Shown: positions 10,174-21,654, counted from the first letter of the stretch. The stretch: DNA of 64,000 nucleotides from Molanna angustata (GCA_963576475.1 OY754977.1:18079003-18143002), one strand, 5' to 3'. The notes: a model not told the origin generated them from the sequence alone. Numbers and translations are program-made.

Positions 10174-10389
10174 TGTTATGAAATTAAGTACTATTTCTAT
10201 TTAAATTGAAAATTTAAATAGAAATATTTTGAAAATAAGAACCCAAGAAAAATGAAAACAAAAAGATTTGAGTAGTGAGTTGAAAAAACTAGACAAACCT
10301 TGTAAAAATATAAATTGTAGAAATATAAATTGTAAAAATAAATAAGACTTTGAACCATAATAAAATAAATAAATATAAATTTCGGTACA
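10174..10389 (+). repeat. Gypsy 3' LTR
   Basis: Same 216 bp as the 5' LTR, followed by the GTAT target duplication at 10390-10393. Confidence 0.96.
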
Positions 10390-10548
10390 GTATGTTTGTT
10401 TTTTGAATAAAAGTATGAAAGAAAAAAACAAAAAGAAGTCTGTTTTCACTTATTTATTATTTTTCTATTATTTTTCAAATATTATCTAGATACACATAAA
10501 ATAGTATAATTAGTTTTTAATTAGGGTTTTTTGCCAAACAGTATTCAT

Positions 10549-10830
10549 ATCGTGGATAGAGTCCGGAACGAGGATATAAGGAGGAAATGCGATATAGACG
10601 ACATCATCCGCTGGGGTAGAGGATGAAGGCGTTAATGAAGAGACCATGTCGAGAGAGTGGGAAACAATCGACTACCCAAAATTGTCTCCAATGAAGTCCC
10701 GGATGGTCGTAGAGCAAAGGAGAGACCAGCAAAAAGATGGAGTGACAGCTGGACATCCAGATCACAAGAGGCAGTCTCCGACTGAAAAAACAGGCCTTCG
10801 GCCTAAAACCAGAGGAAGAAGAAGAAGTAG
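10549..10830 (+). mobile_element. LINE family C fragment, 3' end with GAA tail
   Basis: Degenerate translation shows RVRNEDIRRKCDIDDIIRWGRG, then RDHVERV, PDGRRAKERPAKRWSDSW and TSRSQEA, the C-terminus of a LINE reverse transcriptase protein. Several stops are present. It ends GGAAGAAGAAGAAGTAG and is flanked by GTATTCAT (10541-10548 and 10831-10838), a probable 8-bp target duplication. Same family as 14104-14730, 37440-38000, 58292-58520 and 61033-61098. Confidence 0.75.
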
Positions 10831-11069
10831 GTATTCATTATTCATATCAATAGTCGGACCGCATAAAATGTATGGAAAAACATAGAAGTTATTCGAAAAA
10901 AATAGAAGTTATATTCAAATCAGTGTGTAAGCCCCTAAAAATCCATAAATCTATTATTTATAAATCCTCGTTTCATAGATAAAATAAGCAGGTTTTTTTC
11001 GTGTATAAAAAAATGTTTTTCGTAGAATTTTCATCTTTGAAAAGTCGTACGTGAATAGTACCCGCTATA

Positions 11070-11299
11070 AGTTATATCTATAATTAAAAGTAAAGACTTT
11101 TTGATTCTACATTAATTTTATTCTTCGCGATAGGCCTATTTCGCCTTGTTAGGGCATTAACTAGCTTATAATGTCCTAACAAGGCGAAATAGGCCTATCG
11201 CACAGAATAAAATTAATGTAGAATCAAAAAGTCTTTACTTTTAATTATAGATATAACTTATAATGGAATTCTACCAAATAAAAACTACGTCGATAATTA
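11070..11299 (-). mobile_element. Hairpin element family H, copy 1
   Basis: The core 11070-11262 is a near-perfect palindrome (arms about 90 nt, centre near 11164; core GATAGGCCTATTTCGCCTTG). On the right it continues with TGGAATTCTACC and a TCGATAATTAA end. A second copy lies inverted at 42499-42723. The direct repeats AGTACCCGCTAT (11058-11069) and AGTACCCACTAT (11300-11311) look like a 12-bp target duplication with one mismatch. No coding capacity. Confidence 0.8.
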
Positions 11300-11311
11300 A
11301 GTACCCACTAT

Positions 11312-12085
11312 GTATTTACAGATACTGTTGAAATATATTGAAAGACAACAATACCTATAGTTCTCCAGTTTATGGGAACGTTGCAGCAGTTAACTATTAG
11401 GTACTCATTCCAGGTTAGGTGCTAAATTATTCCACCATCCAGCGGATTCACCACTAGATTATATAAAATATTGGTATACGTTAAAATACTTAGGTTCATG
11501 AAAATGGTCGCGTTTTGTGCACACCCCAATCCACTTGACACAGCTAAGGAGTGACCTATCAAAGGATATAATTCTTGGTTCGATCACAGACAGATTGAAC
11601 ACCTTGTGTTTGAAACAAGCAAAATCGATTACTTCTGCGGTCAGACCTACAATTTGGAGAATAGGTAGGTACCGGGGTCTCGTAATAAGACGAAACCCAA
11701 TAAACAAAATATTATATTACTACCATCTATAGTTACCAACATAATAATACTAATCCTGACACAACAACAAATGTCAAACGACAGCGACATAATATGTATG
11801 CAAACCCTTAAATTTATACATGATGAAAAAACATTCATTGTATGATAATGATCTGAGGAACGATGGGATCTAACGAAAGTCTTATAGGGAAAATAATTTT
11901 AATAAATTCACTAATCAATAAACATATTGTATTTATAACAATTAGTTACCTACCTTCACCTTTAGTCATTGTATCACGTTACATTACAAAAGTTAAATTT
12001 AAAAATCATTTAATGGATGCATATTTTTGATATCAAACAACCTCAATAAGAAACAAACATAAACGTTAATGCAATATTGTTATTT
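11312..12085. other. No feature recognised
   Basis: AT-rich DNA without a credible coding frame or repeat. Confidence 0.4.
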
Positions 12086-12950
12086 TTACTCCACACTAAC
12101 CCAAGGGAATGTAGTGGGGAGTTATGATTTCGCAATTTATAAGGCTATTTTTTTATTGCAGATTATCAACTAGTATCATGCTGAGATTGTATTTTGAAAG
12201 TTTCATCACAATGTATCTGTGTATGTGTGCTATGTGCTGTGTGCTGTGTGCTATGTGCTATGTACGACGTGTTTATTTTACTTTATCGATTATTGACTAA
12301 AGCACTTATTCAATTCTTTTCAAATTTTGCAAATATGTATATCTAATACTCGCTTAGACTCCATTAGATTTTGAACGATATATGAATAGTGCTTCTCAAT
12401 TTTCACTAACGCAAGGGGATACTGTGGGGAGTTATGATTTCGCAATTTTTAAGGCTATTTTTTATTGCAGATTATCAACTAGTATCATGCTGAGATTGTA
12501 TTTTGAAAGTTTCATCACAATGTATCTGCTATGTACGGCGTGTTTATTTACTTTATCGATTATAGACTAAAGTAGGTACTCATTTCCTCGTTTGATTTTA
12601 AAATTTTGAAAATTTGTATATCTAATACTCACGTAGACCATATTCGATTTTGAAGGATATGTGAATAGTGCTTCTCAATTTTTTTACCTGTCAAATATTT
12701 CAAAGTGACCCCAAACTCAGGAAACTTAAAATTTGAAATTTTTATTCTCAAATTGGTAAAAAGGCACATCACCCACATAAAATGGCATTGAAGAATTATC
12801 AAGTTTTCATTATAAAATATTTAAATAAAAAATAATTTAACAAACTCAATTCATGGAAATGCTGAATATTTTCCATACAAAATTTTAATACTTTATAGAA
12901 TGGCTTGTTAGTGAAGAGTTTAGCGTTGGCCACGATCCACTCGTTTTTTT
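12086..12950 (+). repeat. Dispersed repeat R2, partly tandem (310-bp period)
   Basis: Two tandem starts, 12086-12394 and 12395 onward, share TGGGGAGTTATGATTTCGCA and TTGCAGATTATCAACTAGTA with a 310-bp period. The second unit continues to about 12950 (TTAGTGAAGAGTTTAGCG). The same roughly 540-bp sequence recurs at 40212-40750. The first 100 bp also resemble R1. GTGCTATGTGCTGTG-type short repeats occur at 12225-12265. No protein is encoded. Confidence 0.7.
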
Positions 12951-14103
12951 AGTACAAACGATCTCAACGTATACCTAAACAGCGAATCTAAATCGCGTTA
13001 TAATAATAAGTACCTGCCTACTCCCTGCAAGTAAATGTAATAAACATGGTTTTATTCAATTTACAAAAAATATCATGTCAACTTGGGCATGCGCATCTAG
13101 AAAGTAAAAATTGAAATAATAATATGTAAATAGGTTCAAAAAATAATAGATTTAAAAGTATCAAGTCCCCCGGAGACACGTTCGTATCCTATGTGTCAAT
13201 AAATCATTTGAACCATTAATTATTGGGCGCGTTTAGTCCCAAAGTATTAAGTGCCACGTCACACATCCCGAGCCACGTCAAACTTAAAACTTTTAATGAC
13301 AGAAGGTTTCATGTGAAAAGGTTATTAAGACAAAAGCAATCATGAAATGTCTATCTACCTAGAAGTATTTATCTACGTGTGTGTGAGTTTCGTTAATTGC
13401 TCATGATGAAAAAAGAAGCCTTGACTCTTTTGAGCCCTATCGACATATCAATTTTATGCAATTATCAATTCGTAGACATCATACTTGCAAATGCATATAT
13501 GTAACTCACTAATTACGGAGTTATTACATAATTTAGTCTCCACTACACGTGTATCGACGTGTAGTGGAGACTAGATTTGAAGAAGCCCTAATATCAATAC
13601 ATTTCCTCATGAAAATAAAAAAAAAAAAAAAAAATAAATAAAAAAAACCTCCTCACCAATTATAGAGATATGCGAGTTGGGAGGAAGTTTTATATTTAAT
13701 TAGAATATTAGAAAAGGTTGCGAGTTTAAATTACGTGTTCTTATCGTCTCCCAAAATACATACAACTATTTTAGATATTGCAAATTGTCTTAATCAGTTT
13801 GATTGAATTTAAATAGAAATATTTGAGTGATGAAGGGCTTCATAATAAAAGAGTACTTACGATTACTATATTTATTTTCAGAAGAAACCATTTATAAAAT
13901 ATAACACTCGACTATAACATGTTCGCGATGTTAAGGGCGATTAAATTATTCAAAACAAAGCTGCCGAATGAGGCGTTGGCCGTGGGACTGGCCGATGAGC
14001 GAATGACGATTCGTCGTAGGCGGTTGGTTGGTTGGAAGCTTGGAAATAAAAAAAACCCTCCTCTATGTAAATCAATAGAAATAGGTACTGGAAATAATGT
14101 TCG
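12951..14103. other. Unannotated AT-rich DNA
   Basis: No gene seen. It contains an A-rich tract at 13616-13648 and the short hairpin listed at 13534-13573. Confidence 0.4.
13534..13573. repeat. Perfect short inverted repeat
   Basis: Arms TAGTCTCCACTACACGT of 17 nt flank a 6-nt loop (GTATCG) with no mismatch. It could be a relic of a foldback element. Confidence 0.8.
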
Positions 14104-14730
14104 GACTGGCTAACACCCTTACTAATTCTTCTTCTTCCTCTTTTGGTAGATCTATCATCTGTTTCTATAGGTCCTGGGACGAGGAAGTCCAGCTCTCCCT
14201 CCATCTCTTTGATGGTCTTCTCGGTGGTCGGCCTCCCTCTGGTATCTCGCGCATTGCAATCTTTGGCAGCCTATCTGGATTCATTCTCTCTACACATGAT
14301 CTCTCCAGTATCGTCTTCTTTGCCTGATCCACCTTATAATATCTTCCACATTGCAGGTTCTTCAGATCTTCTCATTGAAAATTCTGTTTCTGATAGGTCT
14401 TAACGTTTTCAACTCTGTTGTTCTGGGAATTTTTTTCGTTCTCACCGTATCTGCTCTTGCTTCAACTCCATAGATCATTTTGGGTCTGATACCTACATGT
14501 TTTATACATTTGGACCTTACTCTCTACTACCATATGTTTATTGGCCTAAACAGTGTCCTTCGTGAATCCGGAGATAAATGCTGCTTTATTAGTCTGTTCT
14601 TTGACTTGTTTATACCTAGAGATCATTGCAACTAGATATTTCCAAAACTAGGTATGTAGTGAACTGTTCTATTGCCTTATCGTCTACAACCGATTTGCAT
14701 CTCAGAGGCTGTCTGGATCTTGTGAGACAT
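14104..14730 (-). mobile_element. LINE family C reverse transcriptase fragment, degenerate
   Basis: Minus-strand translation across several frames shows RCKSVVDDKAIEQ, then GVEARADTVRTKK, NRIFNEKI, RERMNPDRLPKIA and GRPPRRPSKRWRESWTSSSQ, the tail half of a LINE reverse transcriptase protein. It ends in a GAAGAAGAAGAA tail (14127-14140 on the plus strand). Multiple stops and frameshifts. The same motifs occur in the 37440-38000 copy. Confidence 0.75.
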
Positions 14731-14734
14731 TTGT

Positions 14735-14890
14735 CAAATACTAATTTAACACGCACCCTATAACAAGTCGCCATATTCTGCAGACTTATGCAGATATTTA
14801 TCGTCTCACAGATCCAGACTGAAAACACAATTTAAAACTTGGTCTCCAACGAGAATCGAACCCGCGAGGTCCTTTCGCTCAGATGTTAAA
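14735..14890 (-). mobile_element. tRNA-derived SINE fragment
   Basis: Read on the minus strand it has a B-box (GGGTTCGATTCTC near 14858), then TGTGTTTTCAGTCTGGAT and GAGACGATAAATATC. This body is shared with the SINE at 35485-35722. The 5' tRNA head is degraded and the 3' end abuts LINE family C. Confidence 0.6.
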
Positions 14891-16385
14891 TATGTAGATA
14901 TTTAAAAAAAATAGGTTATTTGACAAAAAACCTGTCTAAAAATAGGTTTATCGAAAGTATGCAGTGGTGTAACAATCACCTGTCTCTTACAACTTAGTAG
15001 GTACATAAGTGTGTATTGCAGTGAATGTATGTAGGTAGTTACATTGGTGTAACCATACACCTGTCTTGCCCCCTACAAAAAGTTATTTTACGCTATTTCA
15101 CGCTTTGTCGTATTACAAAACGAAGTCCCGTTGGATGGCAAAATAATGACCGTAAAGGGGCGAAGCCAGGGCCGGCGGATTAAAATACTTATTTATATAT
15201 AAAAATAATTATTACGTTATGGAAACAAAAGAAGTCATAATAATTGACGAAAATTTATGAGACGATGCATGAATGTAAAGGATACCATGGATGTTTACGA
15301 GAATAGCCATCTTCAGTGCTCGGTTCTCTTTGGGGAATGGCGTGATGGTACACAATACGTTTGTATGATTATGTTTTGAATTTACTTTGTTTTTGTGTGG
15401 ACTTTATCGAAATCTTGAAATTTTATTTTTTATTTTATTTTCTCTATTGAGATGTTAAAAAAATTCCCAATTTTTTTTTGTAGGTATTATTATGTGAACT
15501 TTGTCAATAATTTTATTAAGTATATTTTCACGAGTATTCATGATTTCTAATTCTTTATCTTACTATTACATTTTTATTCCATGTTGTAGATTTTAAAGGA
15601 AACAATATTAATTCAAGTAGCTATATGCGTTTAGTAACTGAAAAAAAAATATATTTAAGGTGAAATTCGGCCCTGTGATATAGCTCCGGTGGTGTAAATT
15701 ACACGCTAGAGATCCGTGGTATTGTCACGATTGTCACTGTAGCGAGGTGTTAAGGTGTCACCTCGTGTCAGGAAGGAACTACCACTAACTTCATGCGTCA
15801 CAAACACCCCCTTCCAACCTTCCTATCAAACATGACTTGTAGGGGTATCTCGTACCTAGGCCTCTAATACTAGTTCATTTGAAACACTTCTAAGCTGGAG
15901 AAATTCAGAAAAAGATTGAACTGATGAAAATACTACTGAAGTTCTTTGATTTCACGAAATTTTGGATTGAATTGTTTGACAATTTATCGGAATCTCTTTA
16001 TCTTTGTGAGAATTTTCTGTGTGAGCTTATCGGGTGCAGAGTCATATCTTAATAAAGAAGATGAAGACAAATATCGTTTCAACAAAACAACTAAAATAAT
16101 TAAATCATTAGATTTTAACTATTTCTTATCCTAATTTTAATCGTGGTTGAAACAGTTCTTTCTTTCTTTGTTTTTGTCAAACTGGTGTTTTCTAATTCTT
16201 TAAAATAAAATGACAATGGATTAATAAATTGTGATTGAAGCATTTTATACAAAACAATCATTCAATATGCCTAAAATATTGTGTTAGTGACTACACGAAT
16301 AAGCAACATTAAATATTGCTGCATCTTGAAATGTATTTGCGTCACATAAACTATCGTCTTTTATGTACTTTATGAAGTCTTCTAT
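14891..16385. other. Unannotated region with short dispersed-repeat pieces
   Basis: 15315-15350 (CTCGGTTCTCTTTGGGGAA..GGCGTGATGG) resembles a repeat end also seen at 20565-20615. 15665-15860 is a more GC-rich block with internal repeats (CGAGGTGTTAAGGTGTCACC) and no coding frame. Nothing else recognised. Confidence 0.35.
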
Positions 16386-16500
16386 TAGAGACTTGGTGGT
16401 TCAACAATTCAGATATCTGACTGCTGAGTCAAATGTCCCTGTTTCGAATCCGAATGTGTTTTCAAACGAAAATTTTGTGACTATAAACATCACAACTATC
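16386..16500 (+). mobile_element. tRNA-derived SINE-like fragment
   Basis: GGTGGTTCAACAATTCAGAT is followed by ATCTGACTGCTGAGTCAAA and a B-box-like GTTTCGAATCC. It matches the head of the SINE at 38495-38580 in layout (..ATATCTGACT..). Degenerate. Confidence 0.45.
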
Positions 16501-17541
16501 CAGAAAATGGTAAATTCTTATTAATCTTGTTTACTTCATGTTGTTGCAATTTGCAATTTTAATATAATACATACGAAATATTTTTAAATTTACCTACCTT
16601 CGTTTATTGGAAGAGCTTATTTATTTAGCTAACAAAAATATATCAGACAAAAGTGTACTGTAAATAGAGTGTTTGTATCGAAACAGCAGCTAGCGTCCTC
16701 GTGAGAAACGTCAGGTGATATGGATGTTAAGCGATTAGCGATAGTTTGGGGGACGCATTTAATTTGTGTTCATTATTAACAAATGCCTTTCTTTTAATTT
16801 CAAAATGTTTATTATAGTCTCTCATTGTTTTATTGACTGTTTCCCTTCAATTTTAAGCGAGTTCTATAAGTAGGTATATCTACAAAATTATATGTAGATA
16901 ATTGTAGTAATCCTATTCAATATATTATTTCATATACCTACTCTATATTTTTACGGCGCTCGGCGATTTACTAATGATATTAATAACAATTAAGCACAAC
17001 AAATAATAAAATTCAATTATTATTATTACCATTATACACTTCCTCAAAAGAATTAGCAGATCAATGCGTAAATTGTAAATTATTTAATATAACAAAATAA
17101 AATGACGCATCATCAAGCTTTCAATTGGGAATAGTTCACCCATCCAGATACTTAACATATCAAAGGATTAGGCTCTGAGGAGGTCTCTATACTACCTAAC
17201 AACCCTACTGCTTCCTGAATATTAATTAACGTTTAAAAAATCTTTATCGATTCTACATGTATTCATTATTACCGTTTTTTTACATTTTTATTATCAAATA
17301 TTTCGATAAATCTAAAATTTCTTAATTACCTACGGATTAACGATTTTTGAATAATGCCAGTGGCTGAAATAATGAACGGTAATATTATTATTTTACGAGA
17401 ATGCCAAAGTTTTTTAATCTTATTACCTAAAGCGGTGTATTTTCTTATTTTTTATTAAATGATTTAATAAAATTACTATAATTTGGAATAGCCACATCGC
17501 AATATCTCAGTATGTTATTTTTTTAATTTTATCATGTATTA
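16501..17541. other. No feature recognised
   Basis: AT-rich DNA with only short, unsupported frames. Confidence 0.4.
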
Positions 17542-17545
17542 TTAA

Positions 17546-18187
17546 GAGGGTGACTGCTGCCAACGTACCTATTTTTTCAATTTGATATACCATCATTATT
17601 ACTAAACGAATCATTTTGAAAAAAATAACCTAGTTATTTTGGATATTAATAAAGAGAAATATACCTTAACTTTTTGATTATGTTCTGTATATATTCTTGT
17701 AGGAAAATAATAAGCATACCCTGATTTTAGACATTTATCTTAAATTTCTAAAAAAATATAAGGTATAGAGCAATATTTTTTTTATAAATTAAAGAAGAAC
17801 AAAATACCTGGAAAAATATGATATAACGTTGCATTAACGCATCAGGCGCTGAATGGAAAATAAATGTTTTTTAGGTTTATTTACGAAACCTGAAGCATTA
17901 ATGCAACGTCACATCATATTTTTCTAGATATTTTTGTCTTCTTTAATTTAAAAAAAAAATATTACTCTACGCCTTATAGTTTATTAAAAATATATGATAA
18001 ACGTTGAAAATCGGGGTATGCCATTATTTTTCTACAAGAATTTATACAGAACATTATCAAAAAGTTAAGGCATATTTTTGTTTATTAATATCCAAACTAT
18101 CTAAATTATTTTTTTCAAAACGATTTGATAAGAAATAATGATGGTATATCAAATTGAAAAATAGGTACGTTGGCAGCAGTCCCCCCC
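17546..18187. mobile_element. Large foldback (MITE-like) element, TTAA-flanked
   Basis: Two inverted arms of about 300 bp each (17546-17846 and 17889-18187) are separated by a loop of about 40 bp. The ends read GAGGGTGACTGCTGCC and GGCAGCAGTCCCCCCC. TTAA lies on both sides (17542-17545 and 18188-18191), the target typical of piggyBac-type transposition. There is no transposase, so it would be non-autonomous. Arm divergence is visible, so the insertion is not new. Confidence 0.85.
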
Positions 18188-18442
18188 TTAAATAGGGTCT
18201 GTTATATTTAATTGACCGGTCAGTTAATGTTGATTAATCGGAATAAATCGAAATATTAATATTTTCTAAAAATTAAATCGGTTCATATTCATAATATGGT
18301 TTTATGTTTATCTATATTGTGAATATAATTTTTTCATCTGCTATTATTTTAAGGGAAAATGTATTTTGAGACTATTTGTATAATTTACTTAGCGATAATC
18401 GAAAAAAAATATTTGTTGATGAGCAAATGCGAAACCAAGAGT

Positions 18443-18590
18443 GCAAGTCCGGTCAATCCAGAAATCAAAAACCTTGTGATTGCCCATATCATAGAAATAA
18501 TAATCAAAAAATATCATAATATGATATTTATATCCATTTTATGGATAAGAATGAGGGTTTTGATTTCAGCGTTTGACTGGACTTGCCCCC
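18443..18590. mobile_element. MITE family M (GGGGGCAAGTC termini), copy A
   Basis: An inverted-repeat element whose right end is GACTTGCCCCC and whose left end is a decayed GCAAGTCC. Inside are GAAATCAAAA and CCATATCAT motifs on each arm. It matches 58080-58235. Confidence 0.7.
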
Positions 18591-19204
18591 AGGATGGTCT
18601 AGTCTTGATCTTGCATCCACAAAAATAATGTCCCTAATCTTGATATTATTCTTATATACATGATATACAAAGCTTTCTGATTTGCATAACTATATCATAA
18701 ATTGTATCTTAAATGCTAAATAAATTTAAAATAAAACTAATTATTAAGTAGGCACCTTTTTCTAAAATACCGAATTTTTTATTTTATTTTAAAATAAAAA
18801 CGTTATAAAAATGATAGGTTGTTAATTATTAATAGAACAAAATGGTAAAATATTGAATTTTATATTTTTACTAACAATTTTACCGGCCCGGATAAGGTTT
18901 TGCCCGATGAAGCGTTATTGTTCTAATTGTCCAGTTACGTAGCTGTTTGGCGTGATGTCACATTATGAGTATGCAAATATTAAACTAGTGCAAGCAAATT
19001 TAAATAAAATTTTACATATATATTAGATAGGTATTCGAAATACATTCCCCAAGTTTTTGGTCTCATGATAAAGACACTTAACATCGGAGTCACGTATGAA
19101 GTTGGACACTCCACATCTCCCCAGACGACCATACTTCATCAGCACTTATGTCCGACACCCTCGCCCTACGGTTTCTTTGTCAGGGATGAGATCAATATAG
19201 TTTT
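18591..19204. other. No feature recognised
   Basis: AT-rich DNA; no supported gene or repeat. Confidence 0.4.
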
Positions 19205-19805
19205 ATTTTTAAAATATAAAAAGATCTCGACCGATTTCGTTACAAGCATTAGCTTACGAAATGTATGATGATGTAGGTATAAGTAGTTACATGTTACAAG
19301 GACATATTCATTATTTTCAAAATATCCAAAGATATCGACAGATTTCGTTACAAGCATTAGCATACGAAACATATGATGATGTATACCTAAGTAGTTACAA
19401 GGACATATTCATTATTTTCAAAATATCCAAAGATCTAGACCGATTTCGTTACAAGCATTAGCTTACGAAACGTACGATGATGTATAAGTAGTAACATGTT
19501 ACAATGATATATACGTTATTTTCAAAATATTCTAAGATCTCCACCGATGTTGTTCACTTATGGCACAATCATTAGTTTAGGAAATGTATGATGATTATAA
19601 GCAGTTACATGTTACAATGACATATTCGTTATTTTCAAAATATCCAAAGATCTCGACAGATTTTGTTTACTTATGGCACAAGCATTAGTTTGGGAAATGT
19701 ATGATGATTATAAGTAGTTACATGTTACATATTCGTTATTTTCAAAATAACCAAATATTTCGACCTATTTCGTTCACTTATTAGTTTACGAAATGTATGA
19801 TTATT
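19205..19805 (+). repeat. Tandem array of a ~107-bp unit
   Basis: About 5.5 diverged copies. Each has CCAAAGATCTCGACCGATTT, TTACGAAATGTATGATGAT, AGTTACATGTTACAA and CATATTC(A/G)TTATTTTCAAAATA. Units start near 19217, 19328, 19430, 19536, 19646 and 19755, with indels making lengths uneven. Short frames across it are artefacts of the repeat. Confidence 0.8.
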
Positions 19806-19837
19806 AATTGTAGGAATTTTTGTGGTGAAATAAATCT

Positions 19838-19925
19838 ACAGTTTTAAGTTCTACTAGTTATTAATTTAATGACACTGACTAGTTTTGGTCATCCGGTGAC
19901 CATTTTAAAAGTGTGCAAAAAAATG
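19838..19925 (+). repeat. Short dispersed repeat D, copy 1
   Basis: AATGACACTGACTAGTTT and GGTCATCCGGTGACCATTTT recur at 44105-44195, with similar flanks (AGTTCTACTA). The core GGTCATCCGGTGACC is itself a near-palindrome. Confidence 0.6.
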
Positions 19926-20415
19926 TCTTTAATTTTTATGATCTCATTGTATAATACGGAGTTGGATGTCGTCATGATTTAGAAAGTAATTTTGTGTTGT
20001 AGTAACCTATAATTTTTTGCTCCTAGGTACATGGTAGGTAAGTCATCCTGAAAAAGAAAACGATGCTTTCGAAACCAGTCGATATGGAGTGGCGTTTACC
20101 TAGTTCATGTTTTGTAAAAAACAAACACAACCTACCATTACAGGGGTAGATAGAGAGAATCGAACGCCTGACTTCTTTCTCTTGACATATTATATTTATC
20201 GCTTCATTCACTTCAATGCATCTCATAAACTTTTTTGTATTACTCCTACTTTTATGCATTTTTACATTTTCCTGTCATTTTCGTTCTTTGTCTAATATAG
20301 TTATGCACAATGCACACCCGCAAATTTATCCCCATATTATGGCATATGCCGTGATAGTATATCTAATGTATATAAATTTTAATGTACATTGAAGATAACA
20401 TTATTAAAATTATTT
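19926..20415. other. Unannotated, with a possible SINE B-box
   Basis: Minus strand of 20145-20180 reads GGCGTTCGATTCTCTC, like a tRNA B-box, but no A-box could be placed. Nothing else seen. Confidence 0.3.
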
Positions 20416-20540
20416 ATAGTTGTCGCCAAATATCTTGAACCGTTTCGCCGAGAAGGGGGCGATATGCACGTATACCAACGAAGCAAAAAGACAAATTTGC
20501 GCTCTGCGCACCCTGGATCAAGATATTTGGCGAAAACTAT
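20416..20540. mobile_element. Small MITE with 26-bp terminal inverted repeats
   Basis: The left terminus ATAGTTGTCGCCAAATATCTTGAACC pairs with the right terminus GGATCAAGATATTTGGCGAAAACTAT at 24 of 26 positions. 125 bp, no coding content. A TA at each edge would fit a mariner-like target but is weak evidence in such AT-rich DNA. Confidence 0.7.
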
Positions 20541-20559
20541 ACAAAATATATTAATTAAA

Positions 20560-20620
20560 GTTCGGTTCTCTCTGCCTATCCCGCGAGGGACAGAGTGTGA
20601 TGGTATGTATGTATGAATTT
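20560..20620 (+). repeat. Dispersed repeat end (moth-like)
   Basis: GTTCGGTTCTCTCTGCCTAT.. followed by GGGACAGAGTGTGATGGTATG and a TATG microsatellite. I associate this pattern with lepidopteran repeats from memory. A related piece is at 15315-15350. Confidence 0.45.
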
Positions 20621-21292
20621 TTGCCAACCCTGTTTTCCATACTTTGAATGTTTATGACCAGCACTGAATAGTTTATTATGGAATCTCGCAAAAATATCGC
20701 ACGGTGAATCGATATGACGAATGGAATAAATATTCGATAGATATTTAGAACGTGCATCCCCGATTGAAATATTTCGATATTCCTAGTATTTCAAGTATGT
20801 ATGTACTTGGTACCTACGCTAAAATTATACGACAGCTGAAAAATATTCTAAAACCATAGACCCTAGAAAGACACTATGTAGGCAGGTTCTCAAAAAGATA
20901 ACCATTTTAATTCCAGATTTATATTTATTTTTAATCTTCCTTGTAGATTTATTATACGATGTTTTGGTACAAATCATATTTTCTCAGTGTGCCAATCAAA
21001 TAATTTTATAAATATAATATTATTTTTTATTATATTATTTTTATTATTTATTTTTATTATATATTATTATTAAAAAGCATATATTCAATAAGACAAAATG
21101 TATTCACATAAAAACATTTTTCTTCATATCATCTCTGCTTTTTCAAAATGATCAATATAAAATAGGAACACAAAATATACTTTTGTAGACATCATGCACT
21201 ATAATAATTATGTTTCAGGTAACTACCACTTAAATACACATTTTACAATAAGTCAGCCAATTTTTGTGCATAAAGATATAAAAACACATATC
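20621..21292. other. No feature recognised
   Basis: AT-rich; 20995-21080 is almost purely A/T with TTATTATT strings. Confidence 0.4.
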
Positions 21293-21642
21293 TAGACCAT
21301 AGATTTTTATTATAATATACCTAGATGTAGTACCTACTCTGCGCAAAAAGTGAGTCATGGAATATCGCGCGTTTGACGTTTTGGTTGGCAACATATTTCA
21401 GTTTTCCTTACATTTCAACACATCCTAGATAAATGTTTTCTATATTATTAATAATTAAAATGTTTTTTAGACAAATAAATCCGAAAACAATTCACATTAG
21501 TCGTTATTTTCTATATAAAAACGATGTGGTCTGGAACCAAAACGTCAAAAATCCCCCCTGAAAAATGACTCACATTCGATTCATACAAAATTTGTTAACT
21601 ACGACATTTAGTGTAATTTATGAAAACCTATGATCTAGACAC
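21293..21642. mobile_element. Foldback element with TCTAGAC flanks
   Basis: The outer arms begin CATAGATTTTT (left) and end AAAACCTATG (right). The inner arms share GTGAGTCAT and TTTGACGTTTTGGTT on the left with ACCAAAACGTCAAA and ATGACTCAC on the right. TCTAGAC borders both sides and may be a 7-bp target duplication, but TCTAGA is palindromic, so the boundary is ambiguous. No gene inside. Confidence 0.65.
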
Positions 21643-21654
21643 TGATTCATTCTT

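Larger units (their letters stand above)
4459..10389 (+). mobile_element. Complete Ty3/gypsy LTR retrotransposon with macro-domain pol
   Basis: A 5931-bp element bounded by two 216-bp LTRs (TG...CA) that look identical by eye, flanked by a 4-bp target duplication GTAT (4455-4458 and 10390-10393). Order: LTR, tRNA-Leu-type primer site, gag, pol, purine-rich tract, LTR. Pol order protease, reverse transcriptase, RNase H, integrase defines Ty3/gypsy. Matching LTRs imply a recent insertion, and pol is uninterrupted. Gag, however, is split between frames at two places. No envelope gene was found. The pol C-terminus has an extra macro domain and CCCH finger. Confidence 0.97.

Noticed and set aside
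4459..10389. Errantivirus-like envelope gene in the gypsy element
   Set aside because: Nothing between integrase and the 3' LTR looks like a membrane glycoprotein. The extra sequence is the in-frame macro/CCCH tail of pol.
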